The notes beneath the pieces were generated by a model, which saw only the letters and a program-made list of their open reading frames with translations, had not been told where the DNA came from and did no database searches. 35,692 bases of DNA from CAZDKO01 sp964506075 [NCBI: uncultured bacterium]. Lineage in GTDB: Bacteria; CAZDME01; JAYEMH01. Of this stretch, positions 20,754-28,219 are shown one piece after another. The number at the start of each line of letters is the position of its first letter. Position 1 is the first letter of the stretch. The DNA lies in the NCBI GenBank assembly GCA_964506075.1, contig CAZDKO010000017.1, positions 1 to 35,692 of the forward strand, given 5' to 3'. Made by a program: the position numbers and the translations under genes.

Positions 20754-21923
20754 TTATTCTCTCACTCCCAGATAATTAATTTTTTCTTTCACTTTACCGG
20801 CGGATAAATCCTTGAGTACCCCGGCTATATCTGAAATTTGAATGTCTCTCCCCCCCAGGCCATAAACAAAATTAACTAATTCCGGGTGATTGGGCTCGTC
20901 GTATAAAGCGCTTCTTACCTCCATAAAGACCGGCCCGCCGAATGAATTCAGGGCGTCTGAACGGTCAAAAACGGCTATCTTTTTTACTTTACTTAAAGCT
21001 TTAATTAATTCCGCGTACGGAAAAGGCCGAAACATTCTTATCTTTACCAGCCCGGCTTTTACATTTTCTTTTCGTAGTCCATCAATAACGACCTTAGCCG
21101 TTCCGGCCGTTGAGCCCAGCGCAATCATCGCCACCTCGGCATCTTCCATTTTATATTGTTCAAAAAGTTCATACTTTCGGTTAAATTTAGCGGAAAACTC
21201 TTTGCTCACTTCTACTACCGCCGCTTTAGACTGGTTAACCGCTTCAACCTGAGCCCGCTTATGTTCAAAGAAATAATCGGTAAAATCAAGCGCGCCTAAA
21301 GTCACCGGATTATCCACGTCAAGCAGGGGATAGAGCGGTTTATATTGCCCGATGAATTTTTTTACTTCCTCATCAGAAATCATTTCTACCCGTTCCATAG
21401 CGTGGCTGATAATAAATCCGTCTGTGGTGACCATAACCGGCAGCAGGGCTTTTTCGGCTATGCGCACGGCCTGAATAACGTTATCATAGCCTTCCTGGGT
21501 ATTTTCGCTAAAAAGCTGAATCCAACCGGCATCCCGCGCCCCCATAGTATCAGAATGGTCACAGTGAATATTTATCGGTGCCGAAATAGAACGGTTAACC
21601 ACGCACATAACGATAGGCAGACGCAGCGCCGCCGCAATATAGACTATCTCCCACATTAAAGCCAACCCCTGGGAAGAAGTCGCCGTCATCGCCCGGGAAC
21701 CGGCCGCCGAAGCGCCCACGCAGGCACTCATAGCGCTGTGTTCGCTTTCTACCGCGACAAATTCGGTATCAACCCGACCGTCAGCGACACACTGGGCAAA
21801 AATCTGGACAATTTCCGTTGCCGGCGTAATCGGATAAGCGGCTACAACGTCCGGATTTATCTGCCGCATGGCTTCAGCCATCGCTTCGTTTCCGGTTTTC
21901 GCGACAATTAAATTAGTTCCCAT
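20754..21923 (-). CDS. porA: Pyruvate:ferredoxin oxidoreductase, alpha subunit
   Basis: The 389-residue alpha subunit holds the pyruvate-binding domain I and the transketolase-C-like domain II. Landmarks are AAYPITPATEIVQIFAQ, EFVAVESEHSAMSACVGA, TATSSQGLALMWE and, in the middle, SAPINIHCDHSDTMGARDAG, which in this family lies over the active site. It forms the catalytic unit with PorB. It is separated by 2 bp from porD upstream and touches porB downstream, so translation is probably coupled. Confidence 0.96.
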   Translation of the reverse strand: MGTNLIVAKTGNEAMAEAMRQINPDVVAAYPITPATEIVQIFAQCVADGRVDTEFVAVESEHSAMSACVGASAAGSRAMTATSSQGLALMWEIVYIAAALRLPIVMCVVNRSISAPINIHCDHSDTMGARDAGWIQLFSENTQEGYDNVIQAVRIAEKALLPVMVTTDGFIISHAMERVEMISDEEVKKFIGQYKPLYPLLDVDNPVTLGALDFTDYFFEHKRAQVEAVNQSKAAVVEVSKEFSAKFNRKYELFEQYKMEDAEVAMIALGSTAGTAKVVIDGLRKENVKAGLVKIRMFRPFPYAELIKALSKVKKIAVFDRSDALNSFGGPVFMEVRSALYDEPNHPELVNFVYGLGGRDIQISDIAGVLKDLSAGKVKEKINYLGVRE

Positions 21924-21925
21924 TA

Positions 21926-22228
21926 TTATTTAGCTTCTCTTTCCATTTTTATGGCTTTACCCTTAACCGGGCAAACTTTTTCACAAATACCGCAGCCCTT
22001 ACAATGTTTATAATCCACCCCGATCACTTTACCGTCTTTGACCAGGATAGCGGTGTCCGGGCAATAAATCCAGCACTGGAGACAATGAATGCACTTATCC
22101 GGCAGATGAACCGGGCGCATACTTCGCCACCCGCCGGTTTCATATTTTTCGGCATTACCCGCTTCTAAAATTAATCCCCGGATGGGCAATTCCTTCCAGG
22201 TAGGAATTTTATCTTTTTTATCTTCCAT
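21926..22228 (-). CDS. porD: Pyruvate:ferredoxin oxidoreductase, delta (ferredoxin) subunit
   Basis: The 100-residue subunit carries two 4Fe-4S clusters: CIHCLQCWIYCPD and CKGCGICEKVCPV, each with four cysteines in the bacterial ferredoxin spacing. An N-terminal ~45-residue part (TWKELPIRGLILEAGNAEKY) is typical of PorD. It passes electrons from the catalytic subunits to free ferredoxin. It lies 75 bp after porC, and the gap contains a GC-rich palindrome. Confidence 0.95.
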   Translation of the reverse strand: MEDKKDKIPTWKELPIRGLILEAGNAEKYETGGWRSMRPVHLPDKCIHCLQCWIYCPDTAILVKDGKVIGVDYKHCKGCGICEKVCPVKGKAIKMEREAK

Positions 22229-22249
22229 AAAATTTTTTCTGTTATCCCT

Positions 22250-22278
22250 GTCCGCCGACAGGCGGGCGACAGGCGGAC
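22250..22278. repeat. REP-like GC-rich palindrome between porC and porD
   Basis: GTCCGCC (22250-22256) and GGCGGAC (22272-22278) flank GACAGGCGGGCGAC, giving a strong nested palindrome. The two sides carry a near-direct repeat (TTTTTCTGTTATCC / GTTTTCTGTTATCT), as if the element duplicated its site. Confidence 0.65.
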
Positions 22279-22303
22279 GTACTCTGTTTTCTGTTATCTT
22301 AGC

Positions 22304-22885
22304 TTAGTTTTCGCTTTTTACCTCTTCATAAGCCCTCTTAATGGCTTCAAGATTCCCATCTATCACTTCCGGCTTATGGCGAAACTTCGCTTCTAATTTT
22401 TTCTTCATATCTTCCAGCATTTTTTCCAGATTAAGTAACTCGCTCACTTTAGCTAACGCCCCCAGCATCGGGGTATTAGGAATATCCCTTTTGATGGTCT
22501 CCAGGGCAATCCGGGAAGCGTCTATGGTATAAATCTTTCGTCCCTGAATATTAAATTTCTTACGGAGGTCCTGGGGAGATAACTGCGTATTGACAATCAA
22601 TTTGCCTTCGGCCGGAAGACCCTGGGTAACGTCCAGAGTCTCCATAAGGGTAGAATCAAGCACGACCACAATATCGGGACTGGTAACGCCGGAGTGGACC
22701 GTAATGGGCCTGTCACTTAACCGGTCAAAGGCCTGAACCGGAGCTCCCATTCTTTCCGGTCCGTATTCTGGAAAAGCTTGAATAAATTTTCCTTCATTGA
22801 TAGCGGCATCAGCAAAAAGAAGGGCAGCGGTTTTGGCCCCCTGCCCTCCTCGGCCATGCCAACGAATCTCAATTATATCCTGCAT
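22304..22885 (-). CDS. porC: Pyruvate:ferredoxin oxidoreductase, gamma subunit
   Basis: The 193-residue gamma subunit opens with MQDIIEIRWHGRGGQGAKTA, the family signature, followed by FPEYGPERMGAPVQAFDRLS. It carries the CoA-binding function in this enzyme class. It is the first por gene and follows the membrane protein gene by 18 bp; the probable promoter lies in front of that membrane protein. Confidence 0.95.
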   Translation of the reverse strand: MQDIIEIRWHGRGGQGAKTAALLFADAAINEGKFIQAFPEYGPERMGAPVQAFDRLSDRPITVHSGVTSPDIVVVLDSTLMETLDVTQGLPAEGKLIVNTQLSPQDLRKKFNIQGRKIYTIDASRIALETIKRDIPNTPMLGALAKVSELLNLEKMLEDMKKKLEAKFRHKPEVIDGNLEAIKRAYEEVKSEN

Positions 22886-22903
22886 TTTTATATTGTGCTT
22901 TCT

Positions 22904-23701
22904 TTACACCTCTGAGGCAGAACTTCCTTTACCGCCTTTTAATATAAAATAGTAACTCATTAAAGCGGAAATTATCGCCACGTTTAGAAAAGCTCCAACC
23001 GCACCCACCACGATTATCCGGTAAAGCTGGAGAGCGACAACCGCCTGATTAAACAAAGCCTGCGGCAGAGAAATAATCAGGTTAACCAGGAAAGCGGCAA
23101 TAAGCAAAATGACCACTATCCCCAGAATTTTCAAAAGATTGCCGGCCGGTGTCTTTGATATCTCTATACCCTTCTTAAGACCGGCGATAACACCGATATT
23201 TTCACTGACAATGGCATAGGGCCAAAAAACCAGCATTAAAGCTAAAACCACGCCAAAAATAATATAGACCGCCAGAAGCAAACCTAAAATAATCTTCACC
23301 GCTATTCCGGCGACAGCAATTCCCCCGACTAAAGCCGCAAAAAGTAAACCATAAGCCAGGGCAATAACAAAACCTAACAATCCGGAAAGAAGCAGTTTTA
23401 AATAGTAAGTTTTACCGGCGCTGATAAACTGGCTAAGGGCCGCTTTCCCTTTTTTAATTGCTTCCCGGGCACCTCCTAAAACACCTCCCATAACAAAAAT
23501 CTGAACCAGAAAAGAAATAATAATAACAATCCAGAAACCGATAGGTAAAGTCGGAGTTATTCCGGGAGTCGCCTCCATCCCTATCTGCCGCATAAAAGGC
23601 ATACTTATCAAACCAAAAATTAAGCTGACGATATAAACAATTAAAACAAGGTGTAAATTTTTAGTGGCGACAGAAACACCTTTTTTTATGGCTTCAAGCA
23701 T
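22904..23701 (-). CDS. Polytopic membrane protein upstream of the por genes
   Basis: The 265-residue protein has about six long hydrophobic spans (residues 16-38, 52-76, 105-128, 131-160, 190-214, 231-253) and few charges. The order MLEAIKKGVSVATKNLHLVL at the start and FWPYAIVSENIGVIAGLKKG in the middle recall the loosely defined DUF-type membrane families often called glycerophosphodiesterase-membrane-domain-like, with no known function. I do not assign a role. It is read from a good promoter and is in one run with porCDAB, which could be mere cotranscription. Confidence 0.7.
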   Translation of the reverse strand: MLEAIKKGVSVATKNLHLVLIVYIVSLIFGLISMPFMRQIGMEATPGITPTLPIGFWIVIIISFLVQIFVMGGVLGGAREAIKKGKAALSQFISAGKTYYLKLLLSGLLGFVIALAYGLLFAALVGGIAVAGIAVKIILGLLLAVYIIFGVVLALMLVFWPYAIVSENIGVIAGLKKGIEISKTPAGNLLKILGIVVILLIAAFLVNLIISLPQALFNQAVVALQLYRIIVVGAVGAFLNVAIISALMSYYFILKGGKGSSASEV

Positions 23702-23772
23702 TATTAATTCCCCCCTTCCCTTTATTTTTATTTTATTAGATATTATTTAGCCGCTAAGTCAAGCTTTAGTGC

Positions 23773-23801
23773 AATATAACAAATGTAGGGAGTGATGTCA
23801 A
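23773..23801 (-). promoter_or_regulatory. Promoter of the membrane protein-por operon
   Basis: On the reverse strand TTGACA (23796-23801) and TATATT (23773-23778) are 17 bp apart. Start would be near 23766. Confidence 0.75.
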
Positions 23802-23833
23802 GAATAATTGGCAAACGAACTTCATCTCCCGGT

Positions 23834-24430
23834 CTAAATTTCCTTCCTCCCTTCAAAAGATTTGGAGAGGGTCGCTTCGTCAGCAAATTCCAGTTCACTG
23901 CCTACCGGCAGACCCCGCGCTAACTGGGTAACTTTTATTTTAAAAGGTTTAAGCAAATTAACCAGGTATAAAGAAGTCGCCTCCCCTTCAACACTCGGGT
24001 TGGTCGCTAAAATTACTTCCTTGATACTCCCGTTTTTACAACGTTCAACCAGCTCCTTTATCTTTAAATCTTCCGGGCCGATGCCGTCCAGAGGAGTAAT
24101 CAGACCCCAGAGCACGTGATAAATCCCCCGGAAACTACCTGTTTTTTCAATGGCGGCGACGTCCCGGGGATTTTCCACGACGCAAAGACTGTTTCGGTCC
24201 CGCCCCGGATTGGAACAAATAAAGCAGGGGCTTTTTTCGGTAAAATTAAAACACACCGAACAATAGTGAATATCTTTTCTGAGAGCGGCGATATCGTGAG
24301 CTAAAGCAATAACGTCTTCCCGGGGGCTTTTAAGCAGATAAAGCACCACCCGCTCGGCACTTTTGACGCCCAGGCCGGGTAATTTCCTGATTTTATTAAT
24401 TAAATCCTCTACCGTTTTGGGGTAATGCAT
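23834..24430 (-). CDS. recR: Recombination protein RecR
   Basis: RecR works with RecO/RecF to load RecA at gaps. The 198-residue protein has the N-terminal helix-hairpin-helix (LPGLGVKSAERVVLYLL), the four-cysteine zinc finger (CSVC and CFIC, residues ~57-71), a Toprim domain (SLCVVENPRDVAAIE, ILATNPSVEGEATSLYL) and a C-terminal Walker-like ARGLPVGSELEFADEATL. Length is standard (about 200). It directly follows dnaX with no gap, the classical dnaX-recR pair (the small ybaB gene often in between is missing). Confidence 0.97.
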   Translation of the reverse strand: MHYPKTVEDLINKIRKLPGLGVKSAERVVLYLLKSPREDVIALAHDIAALRKDIHYCSVCFNFTEKSPCFICSNPGRDRNSLCVVENPRDVAAIEKTGSFRGIYHVLWGLITPLDGIGPEDLKIKELVERCKNGSIKEVILATNPSVEGEATSLYLVNLLKPFKIKVTQLARGLPVGSELEFADEATLSKSFEGRKEI

Positions 24431-26104
24431 TTATTCTTCCTCTATAATTTCTCCCTTAAACATATTTAAAATTTTATTAACCAGCGGGTCATGGGATTTT
24501 GAAGAAGTAATATCCTGTTCTTTACCATTACTTTCTGTTTTTACTTCTTTCCCGGCTAAAATACAGGCGATAATGATATCCTCTTTAAATTTTTCTTTTA
24601 AAATGTTTTCCACCAGGCGGCGGTTATCTTCGGCTTCAACATTCTCTTTATGGAAATTGCAACCACAATTAAAACTTAAAGTGACCGTTTTACCGTCTAA
24701 TTGAACCGGCTTGCTTTCGGCCAGAAAAGCCGCCGTGGTAATTTTCTTCAGGCGCACCTCTTTAATAATCTCCGGCCAGCTTTCTATTATCCGGCTAATG
24801 GAAAGAGAGGAAAAACCAACTGAATCTTTCTCTCTCTGGGGTGTTACTTGCCCGCCGACGCCTTTTGGCGGAGCCTGTCCGCTAACGCTTTGTGGCGGGA
24901 CCTGCCCGCCGATGCTTTTTGGCGGAACGCTATTGTTATCTTCCGGCTCTCTCCCTCCTTCTATTTTTCTCTCCAGTTCTCCCAGTTTATTTAGAATTTC
25001 CTCAAAAGAAACAGAACCGGGCAGTTCCGTAAGCTTAATTACCGCCATCTCCAGCGCTAATTTTACTGAACTGGTCCCTCTTAATTCTTTTTCCACCTCA
25101 AACAAAACATAGATGATTCTCAATAATTCTTCCAGACTGAAGCGGCTGCTAAACGACTCTAAACGCTGGATGGTCTGGGGCGGTAAATCTACCAGCGACT
25201 GGAGCTCTTTTCCCAGCTTAAGCATTACCAGATTACGGAAATGCCCTAAACAGGTATTTAAAAAAACCCTCAGGTCTTTGCCTTTATTTAATAACTCCTG
25301 GATAATTTCCAGACCCTGATGCGTATCGCGATTGAGAATAGATAAGGTCAGTTTTTCAAAAACTTCTTCCTCAACCGTGCCTAAAAGAGAGTAAACGTCA
25401 CTTTCCGTAATTTTTTTGCCGGTAAAAGAAACCAGCTGGTCAAGGATACTCTGGGCGTCGCGCATACTGCCTTCGGCACCCCGGGTAACGGCAACCAGAG
25501 CTTCTTCAGAAATGTCTATCTTCTCCGCCCGGGCAATATTCTGCAGATGATTAACTATTTCCTGGTTACTCAGCATCCGGAAATCAAACCGTTGACAGCG
25601 GGAAAGAATGGTAGACGGCACTTTTTCCGGCTGGGTGGTAGCAAAGATAAATTTGACGTGTGCCGGGGGTTCTTCCAGGGTCTTAAGCAGAGCGTTAAAC
25701 GCCTCGGTCGTCAGCATATGCACTTCATCAATAATATAGATTTTGTAGTTGCCTGAAGCAGGGGTAAATTTGACATTTTCTCTTAAAGTCCGGATTTCAT
25801 TGATACCGCGGTTAGAAGCGCCGTCTATTTCCAGAACGTCCAGACTCTGTCCGGAAGAAATTTCCTGGCAGGCGGAACATTTGTTACACGGCGTAGTCGT
25901 CGGACCTTCGGCACAATTTAAAGACTTGGCTAAAAGGCGGGCCGTAGTGGTTTTACCGATACCCCGGGGTCCGGAAAAAAGGTAGGCGTGCGCAATCCGG
26001 CCGGATTTAATGGCATTTTTTAGCGTAACGCTGACGTGTTCCTGTCCAACTACTTCCTCAAAAGTTTTCGGCCGCCACTTGCGGGCAAGGACAATGTAAC
26101 CCAT
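24431..26104 (-). CDS. dnaX: DNA polymerase III subunits gamma/tau
   Basis: The clamp-loader subunit of 557 residues starts MGYIVLARKWRPKTFEEVVG. Walker A is GPRGIGKTT (about 45-53), the zinc cysteines follow (residues ~64-79), Walker B is IYIIDEVHML and the sensor region LSRCQRFDFR. Domain III follows, then a linker with three 9-residue repeats at residues 393-419 (VPPKSIGGQ type), then a C-terminal tau-like domain. The linker repeat is made of three 27-bp units that look like mobile palindromes. No clear slippery heptamer for a programmed frameshift was found. ATG at 26104 follows AAGGGA. Confidence 0.97.
   Translation of the reverse strand: MGYIVLARKWRPKTFEEVVGQEHVSVTLKNAIKSGRIAHAYLFSGPRGIGKTTTARLLAKSLNCAEGPTTTPCNKCSACQEISSGQSLDVLEIDGASNRGINEIRTLRENVKFTPASGNYKIYIIDEVHMLTTEAFNALLKTLEEPPAHVKFIFATTQPEKVPSTILSRCQRFDFRMLSNQEIVNHLQNIARAEKIDISEEALVAVTRGAEGSMRDAQSILDQLVSFTGKKITESDVYSLLGTVEEEVFEKLTLSILNRDTHQGLEIIQELLNKGKDLRVFLNTCLGHFRNLVMLKLGKELQSLVDLPPQTIQRLESFSSRFSLEELLRIIYVLFEVEKELRGTSSVKLALEMAVIKLTELPGSVSFEEILNKLGELERKIEGGREPEDNNSVPPKSIGGQVPPQSVSGQAPPKGVGGQVTPQREKDSVGFSSLSISRIIESWPEIIKEVRLKKITTAAFLAESKPVQLDGKTVTLSFNCGCNFHKENVEAEDNRRLVENILKEKFKEDIIIACILAGKEVKTESNGKEQDITSSKSHDPLVNKILNMFKGEIIEEE
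24848..24928. repeat. Three 27-bp palindromic units inside dnaX
   Basis: Units at 24902-24928, 24875-24901 and 24848-24874 each have CCGCC..(G)GCGG arms around an A-rich centre. All stay in frame and encode Pro/Gly-rich linker. Confidence 0.8.
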
Positions 26105-26271
26105 TATATTATTCCCTTAAAAATTATTTATATTATTTCAGAGATACTCGCTCTTTAATTAAGAAAGATAAAGAGATAAAAATTCGTATAATCAAAAAAA
26201 CCTGGCCGGAAATTCTTTGTTCGGGTAATTAGAATATAACATAAGTACCGGTGATTCTCAAGAATTTTAGA
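26105..26271. other. dnaX upstream region
   Basis: A possible reverse-strand promoter, TTGAGA and TTATAT 16 bp apart, lies near 26235-26263. A T-run (26197-26203 read on the reverse strand) after GC-rich words may end the 26272-30193 operon. No gene seen. Confidence 0.35.
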
Positions 26272-28194
26272 TTAATCCGCCCTCTTAAATTCTAAAAAAT
26301 AATGCTGGGTGAGAAAATCATATTCTTTTTCCAGGCGGTACCCGGCTCTTTCTAAAGTGGCGATTATACTTTTCTTCTCCGGGAAAATAGCCAGATCTAA
26401 ATCATGGATGTCATAAAGCCTTTGTGTCTGAAAAATACTCATCAGTAAAATGCGGTTAAGACGGCGCAGGTCCTTCTGTTCTCTTTCCGAGAGAGCCGGT
26501 TTCGCCTCATTAAAAACCCCGCCGGCATCCAGGTCAACAATCAGTTCTTTGGCTAACCGGAAATCCGCCGGATATATGTATTGGCGAAACATCACGAAAA
26601 AACCGGCAACATCTTCTTCAGATAGATAACCTAAAAAATCATTCCATAATGTTTTATCATTAAGCATTTTATTGAAATCATTGACAATCTTTATCTGGAT
26701 TTTCAGAGGGACTTCTTCTCCCCGCCAGTTTTTAACAAATTGTTGATTATCTTTACTTAACCGCTTGAAAACGGGGAAATTTTTATCTTTAGACTGAAGA
26801 ATTTTCACCACCTCTTTAAAATCAACGAATTCTTCTTTGATAAAATCCGGGGCGGGTTTAAACGCAATAATATATAACCGCCCGGTTTCAGGTTTAAGAG
26901 AAGACCTTAATTCGCGGACAAAGCTTTCCTTATCCAGCAACGCTTCATATAGACTGCACATAAAGATGATATCAAAAACATGCTTTTTATAAAAGGGGTC
27001 TACCGTTTCGCTTTTTACTTCTACCGTAACAATATTTTTATATTTATTTTTTTTAGCTCCCCCGGCAATTTTTTCAAGCATGGCTAACTCAACATCCGTA
27101 GCAAATACCGTTCCGGTCCCTTTTAAGGCTCTGGCAAAAGGGAAAGTAAAAATTCCTCTGCCGGCACCGATATCTACAATTTGCATCCCCGGTTTAATCT
27201 TTAAGGTTTTAACCACCCTCGGTATCTGTAAAATATCATCCCTGACCGGCGGCACCAATCCCGTGGCGGGGCGAATAAAAGTTTCCCTTTCAAATCCCAA
27301 CAAATATTCAGCCGGAACCGGCTCCAGAGGTACAACTTTTATAGACACCTTTTCTTTATCTACATCAACAATCAAAAAATGGCGAAAGGAATTTTCTTCC
27401 CCCCGGTGCGGACTAAAAAGGGCGCCGCCGGAAGTGACGTAAGTTACCTCGTCTATATTTCTTATGTCAAAGGGATAAAAACCTTCTGAGCCAAAGACAA
27501 CCCTCACTTTACCGTTAATTAGAGAATGGATGTTGCCGAACCATCTGTTAAGCTGGGTGGGTGAAGTATCCCAGGCACATTTATGAATGGCCAGGAAAAC
27601 ATGGTCATATTTCGAGACATCGGAAATAATCTTTTCCAAAAATTCCTTTTGTTCTCCCTCAATTAAATCGCGGACGGGTAAATTAATCTGGTTGCGATAT
27701 TCAGAATCAAGACAGATAAATAAATTATTTTTATATTTAAAAGTGTAATAACGTTTTTTATATCTTTTAAGAAATTCTTTCTCGGTAACGCCAAGGTTAT
27801 TCGGGGGGATGCATCTTTCCCCCGGGATGTCATAAACCGGCACCCCCAGTTCACCCGTAATCCGGTCAAATTCCCGCCACAAAGCTTCAACCTCAGGAGG
27901 AGATAACTTAACCTCATTTTCGTATGCCTCCCTTAAAGCCTTATTTCTGTTTTTAGTTGCCTTATCCCCGACCGTATCGACCATATCGCCCAGAAACAGG
28001 ACAAAATCCGGCTTATATTTTTTCATCTCCCGGACGGCTGATTGGTATTCTTCCGGGGAAGTGGCACCGAAAAACATATCGCTCATCACGATAAAACGGA
28101 ACTTCTCCGCCTCGCCCGCCAGGGCGGGCTTTATAAATATCATAAGAAAGAGAAGGCCAAAAAAAGTCAATAGCCTGGTTGTTGTTTTATTCAT
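26272..28194 (-). CDS. Exported calcineurin-like/methyltransferase fusion, copy 1
   Basis: The 640-residue protein has a signal peptide (FFGLLFLMIFIKPALA, cut before GEAE). Residues ~30-295 follow the calcineurin-like phosphoesterase layout: VMSDMFFGA, then FLGDMVDT (69-73 keep Gly-Asp-x-x-Asp), LDSE and IHKCAW (His204). Other metal ligands are missing: DxH reads D39-M-F, the GNH(D/E) block reads PGERCI (124-129), and the GHxH block reads GSEGF (235-239). Residues ~320-470 form a class I methyltransferase: VDIGAGRG (340-347), ATDVE, FDIIFMCSLYEALL. A C-terminal ~150-residue helical part ends EYDFLTQHYFLEF. The metal site is probably inactive. It is 25 bp after a near-twin gene. Function unknown. 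Confidence 0.88.
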   Translation of the reverse strand: MNKTTTRLLTFFGLLFLMIFIKPALAGEAEKFRFIVMSDMFFGATSPEEYQSAVREMKKYKPDFVLFLGDMVDTVGDKATKNRNKALREAYENEVKLSPPEVEALWREFDRITGELGVPVYDIPGERCIPPNNLGVTEKEFLKRYKKRYYTFKYKNNLFICLDSEYRNQINLPVRDLIEGEQKEFLEKIISDVSKYDHVFLAIHKCAWDTSPTQLNRWFGNIHSLINGKVRVVFGSEGFYPFDIRNIDEVTYVTSGGALFSPHRGEENSFRHFLIVDVDKEKVSIKVVPLEPVPAEYLLGFERETFIRPATGLVPPVRDDILQIPRVVKTLKIKPGMQIVDIGAGRGIFTFPFARALKGTGTVFATDVELAMLEKIAGGAKKNKYKNIVTVEVKSETVDPFYKKHVFDIIFMCSLYEALLDKESFVRELRSSLKPETGRLYIIAFKPAPDFIKEEFVDFKEVVKILQSKDKNFPVFKRLSKDNQQFVKNWRGEEVPLKIQIKIVNDFNKMLNDKTLWNDFLGYLSEEDVAGFFVMFRQYIYPADFRLAKELIVDLDAGGVFNEAKPALSEREQKDLRRLNRILLMSIFQTQRLYDIHDLDLAIFPEKKSIIATLERAGYRLEKEYDFLTQHYFLEFKRAD

Positions 28195-28219
28195 ATTAAA
28201 ACTCTCAATAACATTAAGT

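Noticed and set aside
24902-24928. Programmed frameshift site in dnaX
   Set aside because: The A-run (CCAAAAAGC) does not fit a slippery heptamer in the coding phase; the GC-rich arms are better explained by the repeat.
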